Below are positions 1-5,286 of a stretch of DNA of 8,191 nucleotides, piece by piece (positions within the stretch are counted from its first letter, which is position 1; the number at the start of each line of letters is the position of its first letter). The position numbers were made by a program, and so were the translations under genes. The DNA lies in assembly GCA_014238195.1 (NCBI GenBank), contig JABABO010000019.1, positions 1 through 8,191 on the forward strand, in the 5' to 3' direction. The stretch comes from Kordiimonadaceae bacterium (GTDB taxonomy: Bacteria > Pseudomonadota > Alphaproteobacteria > Sphingomonadales > Kordiimonadaceae). The notes below the pieces were generated by a model that was not told where the DNA came from, did not search any database, and was given only the letters and a program-made list of their open reading frames with translations.

Positions 1-214
1 CGTCAACAAGTTCCCACCGCCAATCAAGTTTAGCTTTTGGGTTGCGATTTGGTAACAGATAAACATCACTGCCTGGCTCAGCACATCCCGTCATGGCACC
101 CGAATTAGCACAGTGCGCAACAGCAATTTCGCCTGAGGGAAGCTCCACATCCGCTAAAAAACGCTTATAGCGCCTTACGAGCTTTGCCTTTACGAGATTT
201 TCTGTAAATTTCAT
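1..214 (-). CDS. sfsA: SfsA (sugar fermentation stimulation protein A homologue), N-terminal part
   Basis: Reading the minus strand from an ATG at 214-212 gives 71 codons open to the window edge, so the C-terminal two thirds are missing. The N-terminal pattern is diagnostic of SfsA: KLVRRYKRFLADVELPSGE (residues 11-29), AHCANSGAMTGCAEPGSDV (33-51), then a basic stretch and WRWELVD. These match the family's 'RYKRFLADV', 'HCPNTGAMTGC' and 'WELV' blocks. The family is named from an E. coli effect on maltose metabolism. Its N-terminal OB-like domain has been proposed to bind nucleic acid, and its biochemical role is unsettled. The start fits the usual SfsA N-terminus, but no Shine-Dalgarno is visible in the 18 bases before it. 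It is transcribed divergently from the TonB-dependent receptor. The identification comes from recalled family motifs, not a search. Confidence 0.93.
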   Translation of the reverse strand, partial: MKFTENLVKAKLVRRYKRFLADVELPSGEIAVAHCANSGAMTGCAEPGSDVYLLPNRNPKAKLDWRWELVD

Positions 215-278
215 AATAAATTCAATCGCTTATAAAAAATATTACACTGTCATGCTTGTGCTGATCATGTTAGTTTTC

Positions 279-294
279 GTTGCACATATGCAAC
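279..294. repeat. Inverted repeat GTTGCA-N4-TGCAAC, possible operator
   Basis: GTTGCACATATGCAAC has two perfect 6-bp arms around CATA. A symmetric site of this size is typical of dimeric repressors of the LacI or TetR type. It sits 65 bp upstream of the sfsA start and about 185 bp upstream of the receptor start, so it could serve either gene. The right arm overlaps ACAGTG (293-298), which is complementary to CACTGT at 245-250. The symmetry is read directly; the operator role is inference. Confidence 0.35.
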
Positions 295-349
295 AGTGAA
301 AAAAATGATAGCCTCTGCAACGACAAATAGATAGCTGTAAAGCTTCGGG

Positions 350-394
350 TAAGACTTCAATCGTGCCAATAAGCGCCTTATATTTAAAGTCTTA
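350..394. repeat. Long inverted repeat, possible leader hairpin of the receptor gene
   Basis: TAAGACTT (350-357) is perfectly complementary to AAGTCTTA (387-394). Inside it a smaller hairpin is possible, ATAAG (369-373) with CTTAT (377-381) around CGC. If transcription toward the receptor starts upstream of here, the mRNA leader would carry this folded element about 85 nt before the start codon. No U-run follows the outer stem, so it does not look like an intrinsic terminator. Any role is inference. Confidence 0.35.
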
Positions 395-409
395 GGATAA
401 ACTACACAT

Positions 410-456
410 TTTTGTAACCAAGCCCTTTATAACCAGTCTGTTTTGTGACCAGTCTT
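410..456 (+). repeat. Three imperfect 15-16 bp tandem repeats just upstream of the receptor
   Basis: Units at 410-425, 425-440 and 441-456 share a T-rich start followed by T-purine-ACCA. The ACCA cores lie at 417-420, 432-435 and 448-451, spaced 15 and 16 bp apart. The second and third units agree at 12 of 16 positions and both contain ACCAGTCT. The array ends 13 bp before the Shine-Dalgarno of the receptor gene. Such spacing could reflect repeated protein binding in or near the promoter, or repeated sites in the 5' leader; the sequence alone does not decide. Confidence 0.45.
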
Positions 457-479
457 CCATCCCCCTAACGGAGAAAACA

Positions 480-2717
480 ATGAAAATTATCACAGCGCGT
501 ATTGCAGCCGCTCTGGCAGCCAGTGCATCCTTCGCAGCGATCAATACATCAGCAACTTACGCAGATGATGGTCAATTGACCCTAGAAGAGATCATCGTTA
601 CAGCACAAAAGCGTGAGCAAAGCTTGCAGGATGTTCCTATCTCGGTCGCGACACTTGACGGTGAAAGTTTTAAGCAGCTTGTAGCGGCGGGTGAAGATAT
701 CCGTGTTCTAGCGGGCCGCATTCCTGGTTTGAACGCAGAATCATCAAATGGTCGCACGGCCCCGCGCTTTTACATTCGCGGACTTGGCAATACAGATTTC
801 GACCTTGCAGCATCACAGCCCGTGTCAATCATCATGGACGATGTTGTGATGGAGCGGGTTTCGTTAAAAAGCTTCCCGCTTTTCGATGTCGCCCGTGTTG
901 AAGTTCTACGCGGCCCACAAGGAACACTTTTTGGGCGCAACACCCCTGCTGGTATTGTTAAATTTGATAGCGTAAAGCCTGGCGATGAAGCCGAAGGATA
1001 CGTTGTAGTAAACTATGGTACACATGGGACAGCAAGCGTTGAAGCAGCGATCACAACACCGATTAACGAGGTTGTTTCGATCCGTACATCAGGGCTTTAC
1101 AGCACCCGTGATGATTGGATTGATAATGGTTACACCAATGAAAAAAATGCGATGGGTGGTTTTGAAGATATAGCAGCGCGCGTTTTTGTCAGCATCAAGC
1201 CGTCTGATAACTTTGAAGCCCTTTTAAAGGTTCACGCGCGGGACTTGGACGGAACAGCCTCAATCTTTCGGGCGAACATTCTGACAACAGGGTCAAACGA
1301 GCTGAATGAAAACTACGACCGCGACACTGTATGGTATGACGGCGGCGACAATAACCCACAAGGTGCTAAGCAAGACGGCGCATCCTTGAAATTAGTCTAC
1401 AACACAGACCTCATTGAATTTACCTCAATCACAGCCGTTGAAAGTGCAACGGGATCCAGCTTTGGTGACATTGATGGTGGTTTCGGTGCAGGTGACACAG
1501 GCGGACCAGGCTTCATTCCATTCCCTTCAGCGACAGCAGGCATTGTAGATGATCTTGATCAATTCACGCAAGAAGTGCGTTTGGCTAGTAACAGCGAATC
1601 AATCATACAATGGCAAGCGGGGGCTTATTATTTCAAAGATGACCTAACAGCAACCACTGATCCTGGTTTCGTTGACCCAACAAGTGTGTTTTATGATAAC
1701 GAGGCATGGTCAGTCTTTGGTCAAGCCAGCCACAATATTAATGACAAAACAACGATCACAGGCGGCATGCGTTATACAAAAGACAAGAAAAACCTTAATG
1801 CCACTGTTCGTGAAGTTATATCTGTTCCAGCTTTTGGATTCAGCTTTATTAACACTCGGACATTTACAGAAAATGTAGACGCAAGCCGCATCAGCTGGGA
1901 CCTTGCTGTCAACCATGTTTTAAATGATGACATTTCGGTCTTTGCCCGCATCGCCGATGGGTTCCGTGCACCATCTATCCAAGGCCGTAATTTAGCCTTC
2001 CCCCCTAATAGAGCTGCGAGTGTTGCTAAGGAAGAAACAATCCGCTCCTATGAAGCTGGTTTTAAATCAGAACTTCTTGAAAATACACTCCGCTTGAACG
2101 GCACAGCCTTTTATTGGCGTATGCAAGACCAACAATTGTCAGCCGTTGGAGGCACTGGCAACCTCATTCGTCTCGTGAATGCTGATACCACAACAGGCTA
2201 CGGCATGGAATTTGATATGGAATGGCTGGTCAGCGAAAACTTTAGCTTAACGGCCGGCCTGTCTTGGAACAACACACAAATAAATGACACTGATCTTGCG
2301 GTTGCTACCTGCGGGTCTGGTCAATGTACCCCCCTCGACCCAGAATCAACGACTAATCCAGGTTTTGTATCAGTGGACAAGAACTCACTGCCACAAGCCC
2401 CTGATATTGTTGCTAATTTTAACGCGACATACATTGTGCCACTAGGTGATGCGCAACTTGCATTTTCAACCGATTGGTTCATTGAAAATGACAAACATTT
2501 GTTCCTTTACGAATCAGCTGAATACCAAACTAGTGGCGACTTTGAAGGTGGTTTCCGCGTTGCGTATCAATGGGGTGAAGGTAATCATGAGTTAGCCCTA
2601 TTTGGCCGCAACATTACCGACGAAGATAATTTGAAAGGCGGCATTGATTTTAACAATAATACTGCCTTTGTGAACGAGCCGCGCCGCTTTGGCATTAGCT
2701 TCCGCAGCAACTTTTAA
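480..2717 (+). CDS. TonB-dependent outer-membrane receptor, substrate unknown
   Basis: Complete 745-aa receptor that would import a ligand across the outer membrane, powered by TonB-ExbB-ExbD. Residues 1-28 form a Sec signal peptide with likely cleavage after TYA. A TonB box follows at about 36-42 (EEIIVTA, then QKR). The plug domain spans roughly 47-165 and contains the conserved block VEVLRGPQGTLFGRNTPAG (140-158). The rest is the 22-strand beta-barrel, ending in RRFGISFRSNF with the C-terminal aromatic needed for barrel assembly. C611 and C616 lie close together in a probable surface loop and could form a disulfide. GGAG at 470-473 supports the start. It has no N-terminal signalling extension, and no sigma/anti-sigma pair lies nearby. 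The family serves siderophores, vitamin B12, sugars and other ligands; nothing here identifies which. It appears to be a single-gene unit closed by the terminator downstream. Confidence 0.95.
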   Translation: MKIITARIAAALAASASFAAINTSATYADDGQLTLEEIIVTAQKREQSLQDVPISVATLDGESFKQLVAAGEDIRVLAGRIPGLNAESSNGRTAPRFYIRGLGNTDFDLAASQPVSIIMDDVVMERVSLKSFPLFDVARVEVLRGPQGTLFGRNTPAGIVKFDSVKPGDEAEGYVVVNYGTHGTASVEAAITTPINEVVSIRTSGLYSTRDDWIDNGYTNEKNAMGGFEDIAARVFVSIKPSDNFEALLKVHARDLDGTASIFRANILTTGSNELNENYDRDTVWYDGGDNNPQGAKQDGASLKLVYNTDLIEFTSITAVESATGSSFGDIDGGFGAGDTGGPGFIPFPSATAGIVDDLDQFTQEVRLASNSESIIQWQAGAYYFKDDLTATTDPGFVDPTSVFYDNEAWSVFGQASHNINDKTTITGGMRYTKDKKNLNATVREVISVPAFGFSFINTRTFTENVDASRISWDLAVNHVLNDDISVFARIADGFRAPSIQGRNLAFPPNRAASVAKEETIRSYEAGFKSELLENTLRLNGTAFYWRMQDQQLSAVGGTGNLIRLVNADTTTGYGMEFDMEWLVSENFSLTAGLSWNNTQINDTDLAVATCGSGQCTPLDPESTTNPGFVSVDKNSLPQAPDIVANFNATYIVPLGDAQLAFSTDWFIENDKHLFLYESAEYQTSGDFEGGFRVAYQWGEGNHELALFGRNITDEDNLKGGIDFNNNTAFVNEPRRFGISFRSNF

Positions 2718-2740
2718 GATATCATATAGCGAGACCAATA

Positions 2741-2842
2741 AATAATGAGGTCATTATTCGCAAAGTCTCTTGGGATAAGTCGAACCGACATAAAGACTTA
2801 TAGCCAAATGAGGGGATAAAAATTCACCGCAATTGGCTATAA
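2741..2842. repeat. Cluster of inverted repeats in the receptor's 3' region
   Basis: Three inverted repeats lie between the receptor stop and its terminator: AATAATGA/TCATTATT (2741-2748/2751-2758), nested inside GAGAC/GTCTC (2731-2735/2765-2769); ATAAGTC/GACTTAT (2775-2781/2795-2801); and TTATAGCCAA/TTGGCTATAA (2798-2807/2833-2842). The last two share bases 2798-2801, so they cannot both form in one molecule. There is no coding potential here. The stretch could be an ordinary structured 3' UTR or the body of a 3'-end-derived small RNA; neither is shown. Confidence 0.4.
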
Positions 2843-2850
2843 ATAAATGC

Positions 2851-2886
2851 AATAAGGCCCCATCGATTATGATGGGGCCTTATTTT
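2851..2886. terminator. Strong intrinsic terminator, probably bidirectional
   Basis: AATAAGGCCCCATC (2851-2864) and GATGGGGCCTTATT (2871-2884) form a perfect 14-bp stem with a six-base loop, GATTAT. On the plus strand the stem runs into TTTT (2883-2886), the classic rho-independent form, 134 bp after the receptor stop. On the minus strand the stem is followed by a T-rich run, less regular but plausible, about 50 bp past the stop of the convergent reductase gene. It therefore probably serves both convergent genes; the plus-strand role is the surer one. Confidence 0.88.
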
Positions 2887-2937
2887 AGTTAAGACTGTAA
2901 AGTATTTCTTGTTCGGCATCCTCAGCCACAATGATAT

Positions 2938-3924
2938 TTAGCCGTTAGGCAGCAGCATCACTTTACCGCCACGCTCGCCCTGCCCCGCCAGATCAACAGC
3001 CGCCGCAATTTCATCCAGTGTGAATGTCTTGGCAATCGTTGATTTAAGCTCACCCATCATAATTGCTGGAATAAGTTCCCCAAAGGCCGCTTGTTTTTGC
3101 TCAGGCGTTGCCGTTTCATACCATTTAGCAAGCCAGAAACCCCGCAAGCGCACATCATTGAAGATAGTTGATTGCACCGAAATTTGTGTTGGCTGCATTG
3201 ACATAGCCCCGTAAGACACAGCCGTACCCCCTAGTGCTAGGGCTTCAACCATTGCAGTAAGCGTTGTGCCCGCGACCGCATCGATCGCTAGACGGATAGG
3301 GTTTCCATCCGCTGCATTTTGAATATCAGTGGTTAAAGTGTCTTCGCTAGCAATAACAACAGCGTCGCCGCCCATCGCCAAAATATCGTCCCGCAAGCTT
3401 TCACGCCGCACAATATTCACGGTTTTGACACCCATTTTTTTTGCCAGCTGGATAACATATGTCCCAACGGCGGAATTGGCAGCACTTTGCACAATCCAAT
3501 CACCAGGCTTCAGCTCAACAAAGTCACGCAGCATCAATAGCGCGGTCATCGGGTTAACAGCCACCATCGATAATTGCTGCAAGTCACCGCCATCAGGCAT
3601 TGGAATAAAGCCAGCAGCAGGCCCAACAAATGACTGACGCCATTTACCACCAGGTGCGGCTAGCAAGACGGTTTGCCCCACTTGTAAATGCGTAACGCCC
3701 GCCCCAACTTCTGCGACGCGGCCAATGGCCTCGCCGCCTGGAACTTCGGGTAGATTAGGCTTTATGCCATACATACCAGCGACCTTTAAAATATCCGATG
3801 GGTTAATAGGTGAGGCAAGAACATCTGCGCGTACTTCACCAGACTTTAGCGCCACTTGTTCATCATCAGCTAACTTTAGAACATCGGACGGATTTCCCAT
3901 TTCATGATAAATGACATGTTTCAT
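2938..3924 (-). CDS. MECR/ETR1-like 2-enoyl thioester reductase or quinone oxidoreductase (MDR superfamily)
   Basis: Complete 328-aa NAD(P)H-dependent reductase of the zinc-free medium-chain dehydrogenase/reductase class. The N-terminal GroES-like domain has SPINPSDILKVAGMYG (38-53) and LPEVPGGEAIGRVAEVG (58-74). Tyr52 sits where MECR/Etr1 carry their catalytic tyrosine. The Rossmann domain follows NPMTALLMLRDFVELKPGDW (124-143) with the MECR-type nucleotide loop AANSAVG (148-154). VNIVRRE (169-175) supplies arginines suited to the NADP phosphate. These blocks resemble mitochondrial trans-2-enoyl-CoA/ACP reductase more than classical alcohol dehydrogenases, and no zinc-ligand pattern was seen. 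The real substrate could be an enoyl thioester, a quinone or another alpha,beta-unsaturated carbonyl. Length is normal for the family. The start has AGGAG (minus strand, 3937-3933) eight bases upstream. It converges on the receptor gene and diverges from the efflux operon, so it is probably transcribed alone. Confidence 0.9.
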   Translation of the reverse strand: MKHVIYHEMGNPSDVLKLADDEQVALKSGEVRADVLASPINPSDILKVAGMYGIKPNLPEVPGGEAIGRVAEVGAGVTHLQVGQTVLLAAPGGKWRQSFVGPAAGFIPMPDGGDLQQLSMVAVNPMTALLMLRDFVELKPGDWIVQSAANSAVGTYVIQLAKKMGVKTVNIVRRESLRDDILAMGGDAVVIASEDTLTTDIQNAADGNPIRLAIDAVAGTTLTAMVEALALGGTAVSYGAMSMQPTQISVQSTIFNDVRLRGFWLAKWYETATPEQKQAAFGELIPAIMMGELKSTIAKTFTLDEIAAAVDLAGQGERGGKVMLLPNG

Positions 3925-4106
3925 ATACTATACTCCTATTCAATACTTACTTATAAACACATGTTGTGACACCCTAGCATGACAATTCTTGTTTGTCTGT
4001 ACAGGCTTTTAATTTTATCGCATAGTATGCGCTAACCTATTTAAAGGGTCTATAAGCCAACATGGAATTTGGGATTTCATAACATCTTGCAAGGGTTATC
4101 AATGTC
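3925..4106. promoter_or_regulatory. Divergent intergenic region between the reductase and the efflux operon
   Basis: This 182-bp gap must contain the leftward reductase promoter and the rightward efflux-operon promoter. I found no pair of boxes with good consensus and spacing for either. Symmetric elements include the 8-bp palindrome CTGTACAG (3997-4004) and the larger one at 4015-4035. TGACA also occurs twice, 13 bp apart (3967-3971 and 3980-3984). No coding sequence on either strand looks real; the minus-strand frame reaching in from 4321 is opposite the adaptor gene. Confidence 0.55.
4015..4035. promoter_or_regulatory. 21-bp imperfect palindrome, candidate repressor operator for the efflux operon
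   Basis: The core CGCATAGTATGCG (4019-4031) is perfectly symmetric around its central base. After one mismatched pair (4018/4032) the symmetry resumes for three more pairs (TTA at 4015-4017, TAA at 4033-4035), giving 9 of 10 pairs. It lies about 72 bp upstream of the adaptor start in a divergent promoter region. RND efflux operons are commonly repressed by TetR-family dimers that bind sites of this kind. The palindrome is seen; its use as an operator is inference, and no regulator gene is in the window. Confidence 0.45.
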
Positions 4107-4110
4107 ATGA
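4091..4110 (+). promoter_or_regulatory. Adaptor translation start with a three-codon mini-ORF overlapping it
   Basis: AAGGG (4091-4095) is the only Shine-Dalgarno-like sequence before the adaptor. It is 11 bases from the adaptor ATG (4107) but six from another ATG at 4102. That upstream ATG reads Met-Ser-stop (ATG TCA TGA, 4102-4110), and its stop overlaps the adaptor start as ATGA. Ribosomes might start on the mini-ORF and re-initiate, or simply use the longer spacing. The arrangement is seen; its effect is inference. Confidence 0.4.
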
Positions 4111-5273
4111 CTAAATCACAACTTTCACCTATTGCCAGTTTTGCATCCCTTATATTTGCGCTGACTCTATCGGCCTGTGGTAGCCCTGAAAGCGAAGAAC
4201 AATCCCCACCTGTAAAAGGCTTGCGCGTCTTTGAAGTTTCCCAGTCAGCTTCAACTGAAACACGGCGATATCCCACACTGATCGAACCAGCCGCCGAAAG
4301 TGGCTTATCTTTTGAAATCAACGGTCAATTAGGGGAAGTTACTTTAAAAGAAGGCCAAACTGTAAATGCGGGTGATCTTCTAATGCAGCTAGACCCTACA
4401 TCGCTTAATTTGGAACTGCAAGAAGCCCGTGCAGCACGGGAACAAGCTGAAACATCACTGAACAACGCCCAGTCGGATTTTGACCGTAAGCAAGAATTGT
4501 TAGAGACTGGCGCAGTGACGCGCACAGCATACGATAATGCCAAAACGGCCCTCGCAAATAACGAAAGCCAGCGAGTGCAAGCCACGCGCCGCTATGAACT
4601 AGCAAACGAGCGCCTGAGCAAAGCAACCCTAAGCGCCCCCTTTGATGGTATTATCACCAATGTGGAAGCAGATTCATTCACAAATGTGTCAGCGGGTAAA
4701 AGTGTGGTCACACTGTATAGCCAGAACGCCCTAGAAGTTAGATTTAATGTGCCTGCAAACATTGTTAACCAGATCAAAGTCGGTGACCAAACTGTCATCG
4801 CTGTTTCCGACTTGCCAGGGGTACAGCTGCGGGGACGTATTCAAGAAATCAGCGCCCGTGCTTCGCTCGTATCGGCCTTTCCTGTTGTTGTCGCGCTGCA
4901 AGAAACCAGCGAAGGTTTAAAAGCAGGCATGGCGGCGGAAATTTCTCTGAGATTTGCATTACCCGGCGGTGTTGACGGTTTTCTTGTGCCATTATCGGCT
5001 ATTAACACACCAGACATGCCAAAGCGCAGCACAAGCGCCAAAACCCGAACGGGTAAGGGAAGTCTAGCGAGTGTTTTTGTCTTTGATGCAGCAAGTTCAA
5101 CGGTGAAAGCTGCCCCTGTACGCATTGTTGGGGTGCGTGAAAATATGGTGATTATAAAAAGCGGATTAAAAGCAGGTGATATTATTGCGTCTGCTGGAGT
5201 TAGCTATTTGCACGAAGGACAAAAGGTGCGCCCCTTGGTGCACAATCACCAAACCCCGTTTCCTTTAAAATGA
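4107..5273 (+). CDS. RND efflux periplasmic adaptor (membrane fusion protein), lipoprotein
   Basis: Complete 388-aa adaptor linking the downstream RND permease to an outer-membrane channel. The signal peptide ends in a lipobox, LSAC, with Cys24 as the lipidated residue; residue +2 is Gly. The first half of the lipoyl-like barrel-sandwich is near 60-97 (EGQTVNAGDLLMQLD, 82-96). A coiled-coil hairpin follows at about 101-170, rich in Glu, Gln, Ala and Arg. The return half begins with the hallmark LSAPFDGII (175-183). A beta-barrel domain spans about 207-285, and the membrane-proximal domain ends in GLKAGDII...HEGQKVRPL (353-377). Residues 302-319 form a basic, probably flexible Lys/Arg/Ser/Thr-rich loop. 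Length is typical. It is the first gene of the operon, with the permease starting 13 nt after its TGA. The substrate cannot be read from the sequence. Confidence 0.95.
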   Translation: MTKSQLSPIASFASLIFALTLSACGSPESEEQSPPVKGLRVFEVSQSASTETRRYPTLIEPAAESGLSFEINGQLGEVTLKEGQTVNAGDLLMQLDPTSLNLELQEARAAREQAETSLNNAQSDFDRKQELLETGAVTRTAYDNAKTALANNESQRVQATRRYELANERLSKATLSAPFDGIITNVEADSFTNVSAGKSVVTLYSQNALEVRFNVPANIVNQIKVGDQTVIAVSDLPGVQLRGRIQEISARASLVSAFPVVVALQETSEGLKAGMAAEISLRFALPGGVDGFLVPLSAINTPDMPKRSTSAKTRTGKGSLASVFVFDAASSTVKAAPVRIVGVRENMVIIKSGLKAGDIIASAGVSYLHEGQKVRPLVHNHQTPFPLK

Positions 5274-5286
5274 TAGGGGGAACACT

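Larger units (their letters stand above)
215..479. promoter_or_regulatory. Divergent intergenic region between sfsA and the receptor gene
   Basis: This 265-bp gap must hold the promoters for sfsA (leftward) and the receptor (rightward). I could not place a convincing -35/-10 pair for either. TATATT at 379-384 and TATAAC at 428-433 resemble -10 boxes, but neither has a good -35 at 16-18 bp. The region contains an inverted repeat at 279-294, a longer stem at 350-357/387-394 and imperfect tandem repeats at 410-456, listed separately. The receptor's Shine-Dalgarno GGAG is at 470-473, six bases before the ATG. No small ORF or conserved riboswitch core was recognised. Confidence 0.6.

Noticed and set aside
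428..433. TATAAC as the -10 box of the receptor promoter
   Set aside because: No acceptable -35 lies 16-18 bp upstream, and the sequence is part of the tandem repeat array.
215..479. A cobalamin or other riboswitch controlling the TonB-dependent receptor
   Set aside because: TonB receptors often have one, but I found no conserved B12-box-like sequence or other recognised riboswitch core in the leader.
386..2781. Short similarity between AAAGTCTTAGGATAA (386-400) and AAAGTCTCTTGGGATAA (2762-2778), flanking the receptor gene
   Set aside because: The match is short, needs a two-base gap and lacks target-site or transposon features, so chance is the simplest explanation.
3329..3637. A 102-codon plus-strand frame within the reductase gene
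   Set aside because: It is antisense to the conserved Rossmann-fold part of the MDR reductase and has low-complexity composition.
3967..3984. TGACA direct repeat as a regulator site
   Set aside because: Two five-base matches 13 bp apart are easily expected by chance; noted only within the intergenic description.
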